Shown: positions 16,724 through 26,700, numbered from the stretch's first letter. The stretch is DNA of 64,000 bases from an uncultured Treponema sp. (GCF_946187725.1 NZ_CAMHSK010000014.1:1-64000), one strand, 5' to 3'. Made by a program: numbers and translations. Notes: generated by a model from the sequence alone, not told the origin.

Positions 16724-17037
16724 TGATTTTCTCCTGTCGATTTCAAATATCCTGCATTTTCAAGACAGTTTATTAAAGCTTGTTTCGTTTGCTTTGCTGC
16801 GTGTCCAAGCGGTGAAACAGGAATTGTGTTTTCAACTTGCAATTCTTCAATCCAATATTTTATATTTTGAATTCTTTCCTTTATTGATCCAACTTCTCTC
16901 TGATAAATAGACGCGTGTTGCTTTATATTCTCAATACAAGTATTCATATCTATTGAATTCTTTTTAATGACATATTCGTATACACAAACCTCGCAACAGA
17001 TTATGTCTTCTTCTAACTTCCATTCCATATTTTCCAC
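16720..17037 (-). CDS. small protein of unknown function
   Basis: A 105-residue soluble protein beginning MENMEWKLEEDIICCEVCVY, with a following helical segment and IPVSPLGHAAKQTKQAL near the end. Similar N-terminal modules precede endonuclease domains in other bacteria, but that is memory of pattern and unverified. It overlaps the next secreted-protein gene by four bases. A+T-rich like its neighbours. Confidence 0.6.
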   Translation of the reverse strand: MENMEWKLEEDIICCEVCVYEYVIKKNSIDMNTCIENIKQHASIYQREVGSIKERIQNIKYWIEELQVENTIPVSPLGHAAKQTKQALINCLENAGYLKSTGENQ

Positions 17038-17202
17038 CTACGTAAAAACAGATATTTTATCTTCAATACTCTTATTTATACCAAAAATAACGACTATTTC
17101 TCTTACATAATAATGCTAAAATATATTTAAAGCAACTTTTTAAAATTTATTTACAGATAAATAATCAGTTTTTAGAAAGTCATATGAGTCCATATTTATC
17201 GT

Positions 17203-17541
17203 ATGTCTGTAAAAGAAACCTTTATAAGAAATCTGAAGTATTTTAGAAAACAAAGTGGCTTAACTCAGAATCAACTGACTCTAGAAATTGACATGGGGTT
17301 GGGCTACATCAACAGCGTTGAGCAAGGAATCTTTTTTCCGCAGCCAGATGTAATTGATTTGATTGCGAATGTTTTAAAAATCAGCCCGTCAAAACTCTTT
17401 GATGAAAATGCAAGTCCTCAAAATGTTCTTTCCAATTCCGAGGAAAGTTTTGTTGATAAAATAACCGATACGATTTTGAAAAAACTTCGCCCAGTCATAA
17501 AAACTGACATCAATGCTGCAATAAGGGAAATTGTAAAGTAG
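17203..17541 (+). CDS. XRE-family helix-turn-helix regulator
   Basis: A 112-residue DNA-binding protein. Residues 8-62 form an XRE-type domain: NLKYFRKQSGLTQNQLTLEI, then LGYINSVEQG and the closing LANVLKISPSKLF. The C-terminal ~45 residues, with KITDTILKKLRPVIKTDINAAI, look like a short helical oligomerisation part. It is divergent from the small-protein cluster to its left and may regulate it; no operator was identified. About 160 bases upstream are A+T-rich with no further gene. Confidence 0.85.
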   Translation: MSVKETFIRNLKYFRKQSGLTQNQLTLEIDMGLGYINSVEQGIFFPQPDVIDLIANVLKISPSKLFDENASPQNVLSNSEESFVDKITDTILKKLRPVIKTDINAAIREIVK

Positions 17542-17551
17542 AAAAAGCTAA

Positions 17552-17600
17552 TGCGTTAGCGGGTGTAGACGGCGATGTACTGAATCCCTAGCGCAGAGAT
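17552..17600 (+). repeat. partial repeat family B, copy 3
   Basis: GCGTTAGCGGGTGTAG matches the left end of the family B copies at 31915 and 50580, but the rest differs. Lies in the gap between the XRE gene and the histidine phosphatase gene. Confidence 0.4.
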
Positions 17601-17611
17601 CTCCGTACACA

Positions 17612-18163
17612 CTATCGCAGCTGTTTTAGCTTGCAGTTCTCTATCCCCGCTTCCCAGAACTGTGCGAGCGGAATGTTTTTTACCTGACAGATTATGCTTG
17701 AATTCATTGCACCGTGGCCAACAATCAGGACATCCTTGCCGGCTGTCAAATCAGGTTCCACGACTTCTTTAAGAAAATTGCCTGTTCGTGCAAAAAGTTC
17801 TTCAAAAGATTCTCCGCCTTCAGGGGCAATGTAATGTTCCGGATCTGTAAAAAAAGCGAACATCTGGCAGTCACGGTTTTCGTATGCCTTTTCGACACCT
17901 TCAAACACACCGAAAGACATTTCAATGAGGCGATTGTCGATAATGATAGGGATTTCGCGGTCACGGAGCAGGATTTGTGCCGTTTCCCTTGCACGCACCA
18001 GCGGTGAGCAGTAGCAGACATCAAAGTGCACATCTTTGTATTCTGTTCGTGCATCATCTGCCATCTGCCGTCCCTCATCGTTCAGGGGAATGTCAGTGCG
18101 CCCCTGAAGTTTTTTGAGGTTGTTCCAGTCAGTGCGTCCGTGCCGCATGATATAGAGACTCAT
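17612..18163 (-). CDS. histidine phosphatase family protein
   Basis: A 183-residue phosphoglycerate-mutase-like phosphatase. The catalytic signature LYIMRHGRTDWN is at the N-terminus with the phospho-accepting His in RHG, followed by SPLVRARET, an E-rich loop near residue 88 and VGHGAMN with the second His. I start at 18163, where the ATG overlaps the TAA of the slyD-like gene (TAATG); longer in-frame extensions run through the Cys-rich repeat of that gene and are artefacts. Substrate is unknown. Confidence 0.88.
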   Translation of the reverse strand: MSLYIMRHGRTDWNNLKKLQGRTDIPLNDEGRQMADDARTEYKDVHFDVCYCSPLVRARETAQILLRDREIPIIIDNRLIEMSFGVFEGVEKAYENRDCQMFAFFTDPEHYIAPEGGESFEELFARTGNFLKEVVEPDLTAGKDVLIVGHGAMNSSIICQVKNIPLAQFWEAGIENCKLKQLR

Positions 18164-18699
18164 TATTCGCCACAGCCACCGCAACCGCTTCCACAGCCGC
18201 TGCCGCATGATGAGCATCCGCCGCCGCAGCCGCCACATCCGCCGTCTACGAATGGTGCAAGCTCTTCTTCGGTTGCATCGCGGACATCAACAACTTCTAC
18301 ATCAAAGCAGAGTTTTTTGCCTGCAAGCTCGTGGTTTCCGTCAACAGTGATTTTGTCGTCTGTGACTTTTGTGACTTTTACAATCATCGGACCTGTTGCT
18401 GTGTCTGCCTGGAACTGCTGGCCGACTTCAATCGGGAAATTTGCATCGAACTGGCTTCGTGGAACTTCTGCAACGAGTGCTTCATCATATTCGCCATAAC
18501 CCAATGCTGGTTCAATCTCTGAATGAAATTTGTCGCCTGGATTTTTGCCTGTAAGTTCCTGCTCAAGCCCTGGAATGAGCGACCCGATTCCGTGCATGTA
18601 TTCAAGCGGCTCTCCGCCAACAGATGAGTCGAGCTGATTTCCTTCGACATCTTTAAGCGTGTAATGAATTTTTACCATCTTCTGATACGCAATTTCCAT
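18163..18699 (-). CDS. SlyD-like FKBP peptidyl-prolyl isomerase with cysteine-rich tail
   Basis: A 178-residue FKBP-type isomerase with inserted IF-like flap: VKIHYTLKD at the start, EPLEYMHGIGSLIPGLE, and the flap with VPRSQFDAN. SlyD proteins also act as chaperones and nickel carriers through a His-rich tail. Here the C-terminal ~25 residues are Gly/Cys repeats (CGGCGGGCSSCG and similar) with no histidines, so the metal preference may be different. The ATG at 18699 has GGAG six bases upstream. It is cotranscribed with the histidine phosphatase. Confidence 0.88.
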   Translation of the reverse strand: MEIAYQKMVKIHYTLKDVEGNQLDSSVGGEPLEYMHGIGSLIPGLEQELTGKNPGDKFHSEIEPALGYGEYDEALVAEVPRSQFDANFPIEVGQQFQADTATGPMIVKVTKVTDDKITVDGNHELAGKKLCFDVEVVDVRDATEEELAPFVDGGCGGCGGGCSSCGSGCGSGCGGCGE

Positions 18700-18814
18700 A
18701 TTGTACTCCAAAAAATTGTGTCTTCATCGGATTTATCCCGATTTTCTTCCATATAAAAATATAGAAAAAATCACAAATATTCAAATAAAATCTGCAAAAT
18801 CCGGGAAGTTGTGG

Positions 18815-18820
18815 TATAAT
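18815..18820 (+). promoter_or_regulatory. -10 box of GNAT gene, near-leaderless
   Basis: TATAAT ending 12 bases before the ATG at 18833; the -35 region (CTGCAA, 17 bases upstream) is weak. No Shine-Dalgarno sequence is present. Confidence 0.5.
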
Positions 18821-18832
18821 TTTTTAGTCGAA

Positions 18833-19714
18833 ATGCTGATTTTTGAACTTATCGATTGCGACGGACCGGGATTCATGCAGGTTCGCAATCAGGTTTTTGA
18901 TTATCTTCTCGCAAATGAGCACAAATGTGTTTCACTTGTGGCTCACTTTATTAAAAAAGACACAAAAATCCTCTATATTCTCGATGAGCGCAACAGCATT
19001 TGGGGTGTGCTTTCCATTTCTTCTGGCGGGCAAATCCTTCACTGTCTCGAAAGCGATGTTGTTCTTCCCGTTATCGAAGAATACTTTGGTGCGGTCAAGC
19101 CTCAAAAATTGCACAGCATAATCGGTGAACAAAAATACAGTGACGCAATCGCAAAAATCTTCCTTCAAAAGTTCGGTACTGTTCCCAAAATCTCAATCGA
19201 TTACGCTTTAATGGAATACAATGCCGCCTCTGCCGAAGCCGCCGAACTTGCCCGAAAAATCGATTCCAAAAGAAAAGCTTTTCTTTCAGAATGTGAAATC
19301 TTTGACTGCAAGGATTCTGATTTTGACGCCATGTTCCCAATTCATAAAGCCTATGAGCTTGAGGAAGTTGTGACTGACAAACGCCAGTATAATGAGCAGG
19401 CCTCAAGAATCATGCTCCGTCGGTCAATTCAAAGCGGTGAAGTTTTCGGAGTCCGTTACAACAATAAAATCGTTTCAAAGGCATCAATCAATGCCAAAGG
19501 TGAAAACTGCATCCAGCTGGGCGGAATCTTTACTGATACGACCCTTCGTAATCGTGGAATTGCTTCATTTCTCGTAAAAACACTCACCCAGCGATTCAAA
19601 AAGCAGGATAAAATCATCGTCCTTTTTGTTAAAAAAGCGAATGCCATCGCGCTTAAAGTTTACGAAAACTGCGGATTTAATTCTTTTGCAGACTATAAAA
19701 TCTTATATTACTAG
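18833..19714 (+). CDS. GNAT-family N-acetyltransferase
   Basis: A 293-residue protein whose C-terminal ~110 residues carry the acetyl-CoA-binding pattern TTLRNRGIASFLVKTL with preceding beta strands (VSKASINA, CIQLGGIF) and a final KVYENCGF. The N-terminal half is a less conserved helper domain. Acceptor substrate is unknown. I start at 18833 because the TATAAT at 18815-18820 excludes upstream codons. A Nudix gene follows after 8 bases. Confidence 0.85.
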   Translation: MLIFELIDCDGPGFMQVRNQVFDYLLANEHKCVSLVAHFIKKDTKILYILDERNSIWGVLSISSGGQILHCLESDVVLPVIEEYFGAVKPQKLHSIIGEQKYSDAIAKIFLQKFGTVPKISIDYALMEYNAASAEAAELARKIDSKRKAFLSECEIFDCKDSDFDAMFPIHKAYELEEVVTDKRQYNEQASRIMLRRSIQSGEVFGVRYNNKIVSKASINAKGENCIQLGGIFTDTTLRNRGIASFLVKTLTQRFKKQDKIIVLFVKKANAIALKVYENCGFNSFADYKILYY

Positions 19715-19722
19715 GAAATACT

Positions 19723-20247
19723 GTGAAAAACGACTTTAATTTCTGTCCGAATTGCGGCGGAAAGAACATTCAGAATGTAAAAATGCGGAAATGGCTTTGT
19801 TCTGACTGCGGATTTGATCTTTACAACAATGTTGCTGCTGCTGTGGGGCTTGTGATTCAAACCGGAGACGGAAAGGTGCTTTTTGAAAAGCGTGCCAAAG
19901 ACCCCCGCAAAGGATTCCTTGCTCTTCCAGGCGGATTTGTTGACCCTGACGAAAGTGCAGAAGAAGCCTGTATTCGTGAATGTCGAGAAGAACTGGGCGT
20001 GGAGCCTGTTTCGCTCAAATTCATAGCAAGTTTTCCGAACACTTATCTCTACAAGGGCATTCAGTACAAAACTTGCGACATTTTCTTTGAAGCGAAACTA
20101 CCCGAAAATGCAGAACTTCACGCTCAGGAAGGCGAAGTTCTAAGCGTAGAGCATTGCTTTGTGCGCAGCGAGCAGGAACTTTCGGAACTCCCGCTCGCCT
20201 TCGAAAGTGCCAGAAAAACGCTTTCTCTCTGGCTCAAAAATCGTTAA
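19723..20247 (+). CDS. Nudix hydrolase with N-terminal zinc ribbon
   Basis: A 174-residue pyrophosphohydrolase. Cysteines C8, C11, C26 and C29 form a zinc ribbon as in NudC-like and ADP-ribose-type enzymes; the Nudix box runs from G70-G71 through REELGV at 88-93 (GGFVDPDESAEEA then RECREELGV). It hydrolyses a nucleoside diphosphate linked to another group; the exact substrate is not evident, and the protein is shorter than true NudC. The start is GTG with AGGA 6 bases upstream. Confidence 0.88.
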   Translation: MKNDFNFCPNCGGKNIQNVKMRKWLCSDCGFDLYNNVAAAVGLVIQTGDGKVLFEKRAKDPRKGFLALPGGFVDPDESAEEACIRECREELGVEPVSLKFIASFPNTYLYKGIQYKTCDIFFEAKLPENAELHAQEGEVLSVEHCFVRSEQELSELPLAFESARKTLSLWLKNR

Positions 20248-20286
20248 ACTTTATACTCTCCAGAATTTCTAACATCAGGATTTATT

Positions 20287-20826
20287 ATGAGATTTGAATT
20301 AATTGCTTACTTTGGCATGCTTTCGGCTGCTTTGATTGCTTATATTGTGATTTTGTGCTCGATTCCGCGTCGCAGGAAAAAGATTTTTTCTCAGGCGGGG
20401 GAGTGCGTCATGCCGCTCAAGGTGCCTTCTTCAAAAAAATGGGTCTGGATTGCGGTTCTTGCTTTTATATTGATTCTTGTCGTTCCGTTGCGGAATTTCG
20501 GATGGTTCATAAATGTCGTTCTTTTGGGAACTGCTCTTTTTGCCGCTGAACTTGCTGCACGGGAAGCTTCTGGAGTCGGAAAGGCCGGAATTTACGAGAA
20601 CATGTTGATTTCAGGCACGAGCTCAGTTTTGTGGAGTGAAGTTTATTCGCTTCCGACTTTGGCTTATGAAAATGACCCGGAAACTACGCAGGTTGATTTC
20701 AAGACACTTCGTATTATCATGCAGAACGGAACTGAACAACTTATTGTTTTTGAAAGTGAAGAAGAAAGGGCAAAGGCTGTAGAAGAGATTTTACGGCTTG
20801 CACCGAAATTAAAGCCAGCGGACTAA
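20287..20826 (+). CDS. membrane protein of unknown function
   Basis: A 179-residue protein. Residues 1-25 form one hydrophobic segment and two more lie near 55-95 (WIAVLAFILILVVPL and WFINVVLLGTALFAAEL). The C-terminal ~75 residues are soluble with a PH-like beta pattern (SVLWSEVYSLP, FKTLRIIMQNG, QLIVFES), as in DUF5673-type proteins. AGGA precedes the ATG. Function unknown; it follows the Nudix gene by 39 bases. Confidence 0.75.
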   Translation: MRFELIAYFGMLSAALIAYIVILCSIPRRRKKIFSQAGECVMPLKVPSSKKWVWIAVLAFILILVVPLRNFGWFINVVLLGTALFAAELAAREASGVGKAGIYENMLISGTSSVLWSEVYSLPTLAYENDPETTQVDFKTLRIIMQNGTEQLIVFESEEERAKAVEEILRLAPKLKPAD

Positions 20827-20882
20827 TTCAAAAAGATCAACAGGTTAAATAAGGATGGGAGTGAACGCATAAACCCTCAGAG

Positions 20883-20954
20883 CACAGCTCTTCGGGAGAC
20901 TCGCTAAAAACTCACCTCGTGAATTTTTGCCCTGCTACGCAGTGCCGCTCCCTA
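20883..20954 (+). repeat. structured repeat family D, copy 1
   Basis: Shares CACAG, CTTCGG, TCGCTAAAA, a TCAC/GTGA-type stem, a T run and CGCTCCCTAT, in that order, with the reverse complement of 60707-60768. The remainder of 20827-21003 has no gene. Confidence 0.55.
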
Positions 20955-21003
20955 TATAATAATCGAACCCCAGCTTTGCTAGAAAGGTTCGTTGGGCAAA
21001 AAA

Positions 21004-21026
21004 ATGAGCCGCTAAGTGCGACTCAT
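21004..21026 (-). terminator. intrinsic terminator after tRNA-Cys
   Basis: ATGAG-CGC pairs with GCG-CTCAT around a short loop with one mismatch, then a T run on the minus strand (20997-21004). Confidence 0.75.
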
Positions 21027-21034
21027 ACTTTGCA

Positions 21035-21106
21035 AGGCGTCTAGCGGAATCGAACCGCTCAATGATGGTTTTGCAGACCAGTCCCTTACCACTTGGGTAA
21101 GACGCC
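21035..21106 (-). tRNA. tRNA-Cys (GCA)
   Basis: A 72-base cloverleaf on the minus strand: acceptor GGCGTCT/AGACGCC, anticodon loop CTGCAAA (GCA), T loop TTCGATT. CCA is not encoded. The promoter is at 21121-21149. Confidence 0.93.
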
Positions 21107-21120
21107 AAATAAGTGTTAAT

Positions 21121-21149
21121 AATATACAGAAAATCGAAAGATTTGTCTA
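21121..21149 (-). promoter_or_regulatory. promoter of tRNA-Cys
   Basis: TAGACA (21144-21149), 17 bases, TATATT (21121-21126) on the minus strand. Confidence 0.6.
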
Positions 21150-21206
21150 GTGCAATAGAAAAAATATCTTGAATTTGGTAGAATGTCTCCGTTGTCGTGA
21201 CGGTTT

Positions 21207-22895
21207 ATGAAAAAGTTTCTTTCCTTTATTGGCGTTTCTTTAGCATTTTTTAATTTTTATTCTCAGAGCTCATCGATTCCGGCTAATGCTGATTTCTGGA
21301 GCGATTATCCGAATGAAGAACTGGCAGATTTTTTGATTTCCAAGATGAGCGATGAAGAACTTCTGTCTCAGATTTTTATGTTCGGATGGGCTGGTGAAGA
21401 ACCAAGTGCTCTTCTTAATCAGTGGGTTGGTGACAGAGGACTTGGCAGCGTAAAGGTTTTTGGCTGGAACACGGACAACACAGAAAAAGTCGCAAAATCA
21501 GTGGCTTCGTTGCAGGAACTGGCTCAGAAAAGGCGGCTTCGTATTCCGCTGTATGTCGCAACTGACCAGGAAGGCGGCTGGATTCGACATGTCAAAGGCG
21601 ACACTTCTGAAACGCCTGGAAACATGGCGATTGGTGCGTCTCAATATCCTGTTGATTCTTATTACAGTGCTTTCTATATTTCGCGTGAAATCAAGGCACT
21701 CGGAATCAACATGAATTTCGCTCCTACGATTGACTTGTACACAAATCATGATTCTTCTGTAATCGGTTCGCGTTCTTTTGGTGAAGAGCCTGAATTTGTC
21801 GGTCAGCTTGGTTCGGCTTTTGTGGCAGGCTCGATGGCGGCAGGTGTTATTCCTACGGCAAAGCATTTTCCGGGGCATGGCGATACCAGTGCTGACTCAC
21901 ACGGAAAATTGCCAGAAATCTTCGCTGATTATTCAACTTTGGAAGAGCGTGAACTTGTTCCTTTCAAATACTTGATTTCTCAAAAAGTTCCGGCAATCAT
22001 GAGCGGTCACTTGAGTTTCCCAAGAATTACTGGCGGTGAACCTGCTTCACTTTCAAAGACATGGCTTTCTGAAATCTTGCGTGAACGACTGCACTACGAG
22101 GGGCTTATAATCACTGACGATATGATGATGAATGGCGCAACTTTGTATGCAGGAAGCAGTTCTGAGGCATTCAGGCTTGCAATCGAAGCCGGTAATGACA
22201 TCATCATTTCTTCACGAACGGCTGAGCTGGATGAGAGGCTTTGGACATCAAATCTTTCAAGCATGAGAACAAACAAAAGTTTCCGCGAAATCGTTCTCAA
22301 AGCTGCTCATCGTGTCGTGCTTTCAAAACTTGTGTATTTCAAAAATCCGAATGCGGCTCCACTGTACCCGGAAATTTCATCTCTTAAAGACAAAATTCCT
22401 GACAGGGATGGCCAGAAATTCTTCTTGTCACAGGCATGCCGTTCTGTTACGGCTTACAAAGGTGCAAATCTTCCTTACAGGCGCAAATCTGATGAAAAGA
22501 TTTTGCTTGCCGGTCAAAATCAGTTCCCGGAATTCTTTGCCGAAGCAAAAAAGCGGCTTGGTGATTTCGCTCAGTTCAAATTTGATTACGAACTTGGCCC
22601 GATTCAGGCTGACTGGATGAGCAACAATATTGAGGCAATGGCACCGGGCTACGACACAATCATAATCTGCGTGGCAAATGAACGCAGCGCAATGATTGCA
22701 AAAAGGCTTGAACGCTCTGGCAAGCGCGTCATCATCCTTTCTGTGCTTACGCCAGTTCCTCTTTTAAGCGGATTTGATTTTGCGGATACGATTCTTTTTG
22801 GATACAGTTATTCGCCTTATACATTCGCGGCTTTGTTCGCGGCTCTTTGCGGCGATTTCGTTCCCGAAGGAAAAGTTCCTTTGAATTTAAAGTAA
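21207..22895 (+). CDS. glycoside hydrolase family 3, NagZ-like, secreted
   Basis: A 562-residue exported enzyme. A signal peptide covers about residues 1-20 (ending FNFYSQ). The GH3 barrel has IPLYVATDQEGGWI, then AKHFPGHGDTSADSH near residue 218, which includes the NagZ-type His-Asp loop, and the nucleophile Asp in IITDDMMMNG near residue 303. A C-terminal domain of ~190 residues follows. These features point to a beta-N-acetylhexosaminidase active on peptidoglycan fragments or similar glycans; other beta-glycosidase specificities are possible. It stands alone between tRNA-Cys and the DTW gene. Confidence 0.88.
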   Translation: MKKFLSFIGVSLAFFNFYSQSSSIPANADFWSDYPNEELADFLISKMSDEELLSQIFMFGWAGEEPSALLNQWVGDRGLGSVKVFGWNTDNTEKVAKSVASLQELAQKRRLRIPLYVATDQEGGWIRHVKGDTSETPGNMAIGASQYPVDSYYSAFYISREIKALGINMNFAPTIDLYTNHDSSVIGSRSFGEEPEFVGQLGSAFVAGSMAAGVIPTAKHFPGHGDTSADSHGKLPEIFADYSTLEERELVPFKYLISQKVPAIMSGHLSFPRITGGEPASLSKTWLSEILRERLHYEGLIITDDMMMNGATLYAGSSSEAFRLAIEAGNDIIISSRTAELDERLWTSNLSSMRTNKSFREIVLKAAHRVVLSKLVYFKNPNAAPLYPEISSLKDKIPDRDGQKFFLSQACRSVTAYKGANLPYRRKSDEKILLAGQNQFPEFFAEAKKRLGDFAQFKFDYELGPIQADWMSNNIEAMAPGYDTIIICVANERSAMIAKRLERSGKRVIILSVLTPVPLLSGFDFADTILFGYSYSPYTFAALFAALCGDFVPEGKVPLNLK

Positions 22896-22896
22896 A

Positions 22897-22990
22897 TTGA
22901 TGCGCCCGCTATGGAGCTGTGGCGAAGCCAGTCGGGAGCGTAAGCGGACGACCGAGCGGATAGCGAGCAGCGTAACAGCGGGAGACAGTA
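22897..22990. repeat. GC-rich intergenic block
   Basis: An unusually GC-rich stretch between converging genes with short repeated words (GAGCG, GCGGA, CAGCG). No clear second copy was found in this window. Confidence 0.35.
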
Positions 22991-23000
22991 AATTTGCGCC

Positions 23001-23681
23001 CTAAAACTCTGGCATTTCCTTTTTGACTGTGTATTTGTAGTCGGTTGCATGGCTGTTCGGGAGCTTTCCGTCAATGCGGTCATTTTCTTTCTGAATCTGA
23101 AGTTTTACAAGCTCTTTGAAGGCGGTCATCAGGCACTCTGGATTTACGCTCTTGTCAACGATTTCTGCTTCCTGAAGTTCTTTTATGAGGTAATAGCAGG
23201 TTTCAATCGTGGAAACGCACTCTTCGCTCGGTTCTTTTTTGAAAGTGTAGACTGAGCGGTAACTTTTTGCAAAACTCAGCTTTGGAAGTGCCATTATGTT
23301 CGTGCTGAGACGAATCATTTTTTTTGAGCAGAACCATGTCGAATCAATCAGGATTGCGAGGAGCTTTTTGTTGCCGATTTGTGACTTAAATCCTTCTTTG
23401 TGGGCGTTCCATGCGTCATCGCCGGGGTAGAGAAGAACCGGATAATAGCGTTCGTCTGCCAGCAGTTCGCAAAGCCTTTTGTTTTTCGTAAAATCGATTC
23501 CGACAAGAATTTCGGAGTCAATCAGGCCCGCACTTGCGATTCTGCCTGTTCCGGTGCGGTTCCGTTTTGCTTCTTTTGGGTGCATGAGAAAGACGAATTT
23601 GACGCCGGAATCAAAAGGCGGAAGATATTTGCAAAGGCAGGTTTCTGTAGGCCTTAAACATTTAAAACAGATTGTACGCAT
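23001..23681 (-). CDS. DTW-domain tRNA-uridine aminocarboxypropyltransferase (TapT-like)
   Basis: A 226-residue enzyme of the DTW family, which transfers the 3-amino-3-carboxypropyl group of SAM to uridine in tRNA. The family hallmark DSTW is at 113-116; C5, C8, C15 and C17 form a likely zinc site; HPKEAKRNRTGTGRI near 34-48 is the conserved basic stretch. No Shine-Dalgarno sequence is visible, and TAAAAT lies 7 bases before the ATG, so the transcript may be leaderless. Target tRNA position is inferred from the family only. Confidence 0.88.
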   Translation of the reverse strand: MRTICFKCLRPTETCLCKYLPPFDSGVKFVFLMHPKEAKRNRTGTGRIASAGLIDSEILVGIDFTKNKRLCELLADERYYPVLLYPGDDAWNAHKEGFKSQIGNKKLLAILIDSTWFCSKKMIRLSTNIMALPKLSFAKSYRSVYTFKKEPSEECVSTIETCYYLIKELQEAEIVDKSVNPECLMTAFKELVKLQIQKENDRIDGKLPNSHATDYKYTVKKEMPEF

Positions 23682-23717
23682 AGAAGGGATTTTAATTTGT
23701 TTGGGCGTTTATGAAAA

Positions 23718-23739
23718 GAGGGGGCGAAATTGCCCCCTC
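23718..23739 (-). terminator. terminator of the PL9 gene
   Basis: GAGGGGGC/GCCCCCTC stem with a 6-base loop, followed on the minus strand by a short T run. Confidence 0.6.
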
Positions 23740-23750
23740 GAAGTCAGTTT

Positions 23751-26700
23751 TTATTTCTTTTTGCCTTTGCCGCGAACGAGATAGTTGTAATCTGCTCCGA
23801 CTCCGGCAGGAACCTTGTCTGTAAGCTTGAAGAGGTCGCCCAAATCAAACACACCGTCAGCGCTTCGTGGCAGTCTGTTGAAGGTTTTTCCGTCTTCTTT
23901 GAGGCCGTTCGAAATGCCTTCAAAATCAACGCTTACGAAAGAATCTTTCTGGAGTTTTGCTCCTGTTGAATTGACTGCTTCGGCACCATTGTAGAAATAG
24001 TTGTCTTCTGAAGCGAGGCGTTTCTTCAAATCAGGTGCTTTTGACTCATCGAATTTATCCATTCCTGTGCCTGCTACAGAAAGAACGCCCTTAGCTTGTA
24101 CAGTTCTCGGATACTGCTTGCCATCGCCTTTTCCGTAGAGGTTGAGGTTTGTGTCTTTGTTGCCGTAAATCGTACAGTTTTCAACGATGAGTGCCGGGTT
24201 TGAGTTCGTTGTGATTCCGTTCAAATCGTTGTTGAAAGAAACGCTGTTGATGATTCTGTGAGTAACGGCAATTCCGTCGCCACCGAGTTTGAATCCGTTT
24301 CCGTCGCCCTTGCCTGTGTTGTCGATTTTGCGTCCGTTGTTGTATGCGATACAGTTTTCAAGGATTACAGCACCGATTGGGCCTGTTTCGATTTTTGCGT
24401 ACAAATCCCAGCCGTCGTCAACATTGTGGTGTGCAACGCAGTTTCGGAAGACATTGCCTTCGCCGCTTGTGAGTTTTGAAGCGAAACCATCGGCGTTGTT
24501 CTGTGCCGGGTCAGCATTTCCGAATGATTCACAGCCGTAAATCAAGTTGTGGCTTGGCCATTTTGAAGGCGGTTCTGAAGCTCTTCCTGAAATCTGAATT
24601 CCTGTGTCGCCGTTGAGGTAAGTATCAACCATGCGGATTTCATTATAGTTTCCTGCGATTTGAATTGCCTTGCAGTCGTCAGGTGTGCCGGTAATATCGA
24701 TGTTTTCGATTGTCCAGTAGCTTCCGTAAAGCTGGAATGCAGATACGCTTGCTTTTGAGCCTGCGAAGTCAATTATTGCGCGGTTATTCGGGTCTTCTGA
24801 TTTGAGGGTTTTGCGGGCTTTTTTGGTGCCGTCGTTTCCTCGTTCAATCAGAATGTTTTCGTTCGGGTAGTATTTTCCGCCAGCGAGAATAATTGTCTGG
24901 CCAGGTTTTGCGTATTTGATAGCTGAATCAAGGTCAATCGGGTCATCTTTTGTGCCTGCACCAAAGATTGTGCCTTTCTGAGAAACATGAAGTTCTTTTC
25001 CACTGAATGGAACAACTGCGACCGAATGCATATAGGTGACTGACTTGTAGTTTTCTTCATAGTCGTTGACATTGATGTCGCTGTTGAACTGAGCGATTAC
25101 CTCTTTTGGAGAAGGACGCCATCCGTCTTCAGGATCAAAAGTGACGATGAAGTCAGTGATTCCTCTTCCGCCGTCGAGCTTGAGCTTGAGAACCTTTTTG
25201 TAATCCTCATTAGCCTTAACTTTGTCAGCCTTTACATAGACTTTGCCATTGTTGTCTTCAATGTGGATTGTGCCCTGTGCATTTGCCGTGAACACAAACG
25301 GATATTTTGCGTTGTACCAGGTTGAAGGGCAGTCAATCAAAGTTGTGAGCGGAACGAGTGTCGGTGGCTCAGGGATTGCGGCCGGGTCTTTCTTTGGATC
25401 AGTGACTTTGAAATCAACATCGCTGAAAGTTGCGTTACATCCTCGTGCAACGGCAAAACCGACATAAATGTGCTCTTTATCGAGCTGAACGAGCTTTTCA
25501 TTCTCGTTGTCGTACATGATGAATTCTTCGACTGAATCTTCAGAAGCAATTGCCTTTTTGTAAATCGCATGATAGCCAGTGTTGTCTTTTTTGAGGGTAA
25601 TGCGGTAAACATCGCCGGTTTTGATTGCATCTGAACTCTGGTCGTAGCTGAATGCCTTGCTTACGCTCAATGCCTTCTGAGAAATTGCAGCGTCTCCTTC
25701 GTTGATGATTGCATCTGTGATTCCAGAAACAAATCGTGAACCGAGACCGTCTTTGATTTCCTTTTTTGCACCGTTTACATGTGTTGTATATTTGCGTGAG
25801 ATTACGCCAGCTGAATTGTTGTATGCGATGACCATTGCTTCGCCGTCTGTTCCAAGCCTATCGAGTGCCAAAAGACCAAATCCTTCCTGACCGTCTGCCA
25901 TCGGATTGTGGTAATCAACTGTAACGGTTGCAGTAAGCTCAAAGTTTTCTTTGTACGGATCAAGCTCTGTATAATAGAAGGAAATGCCATCGAAGAAGGT
26001 TTCGAATTTGCCGCCCTTGTCGATGATGTTTCCGGTTTTCGGGTCGAATGTACATGAATTGAGTTTTACTTTGAGGTCGTCTGAATCAAGAAGCTGGTAA
26101 TTGTTTCGTTTTGGGCTTGTTGATGTGCCGAATTCGGTGAATTTCCATGTTCGCTCTACTTCTGCGCGGACGGTCTTTTTGATTGAATCAGAATCAAGTG
26201 ATTCATCGCCGCGAATTGCCGATACGGTGAAGTTTGAGACTGTTCCGACCGGAAGAGTGATTTCGGCCTTCAATTCCTTTGTTTTTGGAAGAGAGACCTT
26301 CTTTTTGCTGGCATCAGTGTATGAAAGAACATAGCCGTCTGCTTCTGGAACATCTGTCCATGTGACGAGCATTTTTCCTTCACCAAGATTGCGTACCAGA
26401 ACGGCACTTTTTACGAGTGGAAGAACATATTTGAATGTTGCTGGTGCAGACTCGTGTTTTACGGATTCAGAGCTGCGTTCTGCATAAACGACGAAAGTGT
26501 AATTTCCAGATTTTGTGACTTCGAAAGAAACAGATTTTGCTTCTTTTCTTGTTTTTCCATAAACCAGATTCTTAGAAGAGCCGGTGTCTCCCTTCATGCT
26601 GACGAAACCTTTGTCAGCACCGTCATTTGATGTGAGGCTGTTGAACGAAACCGTGATTTCATTTGCCCCAGTTTGTTCGACCTTTGTGATTGATGGTGCG

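Noticed and set aside
17612-18238. Longer N-terminus (WRLRRRM...) for the histidine phosphatase
   Set aside because: It is the antisense-frame reading of the Cys-rich slyD tail; the TAATG overlap gives a normal start.
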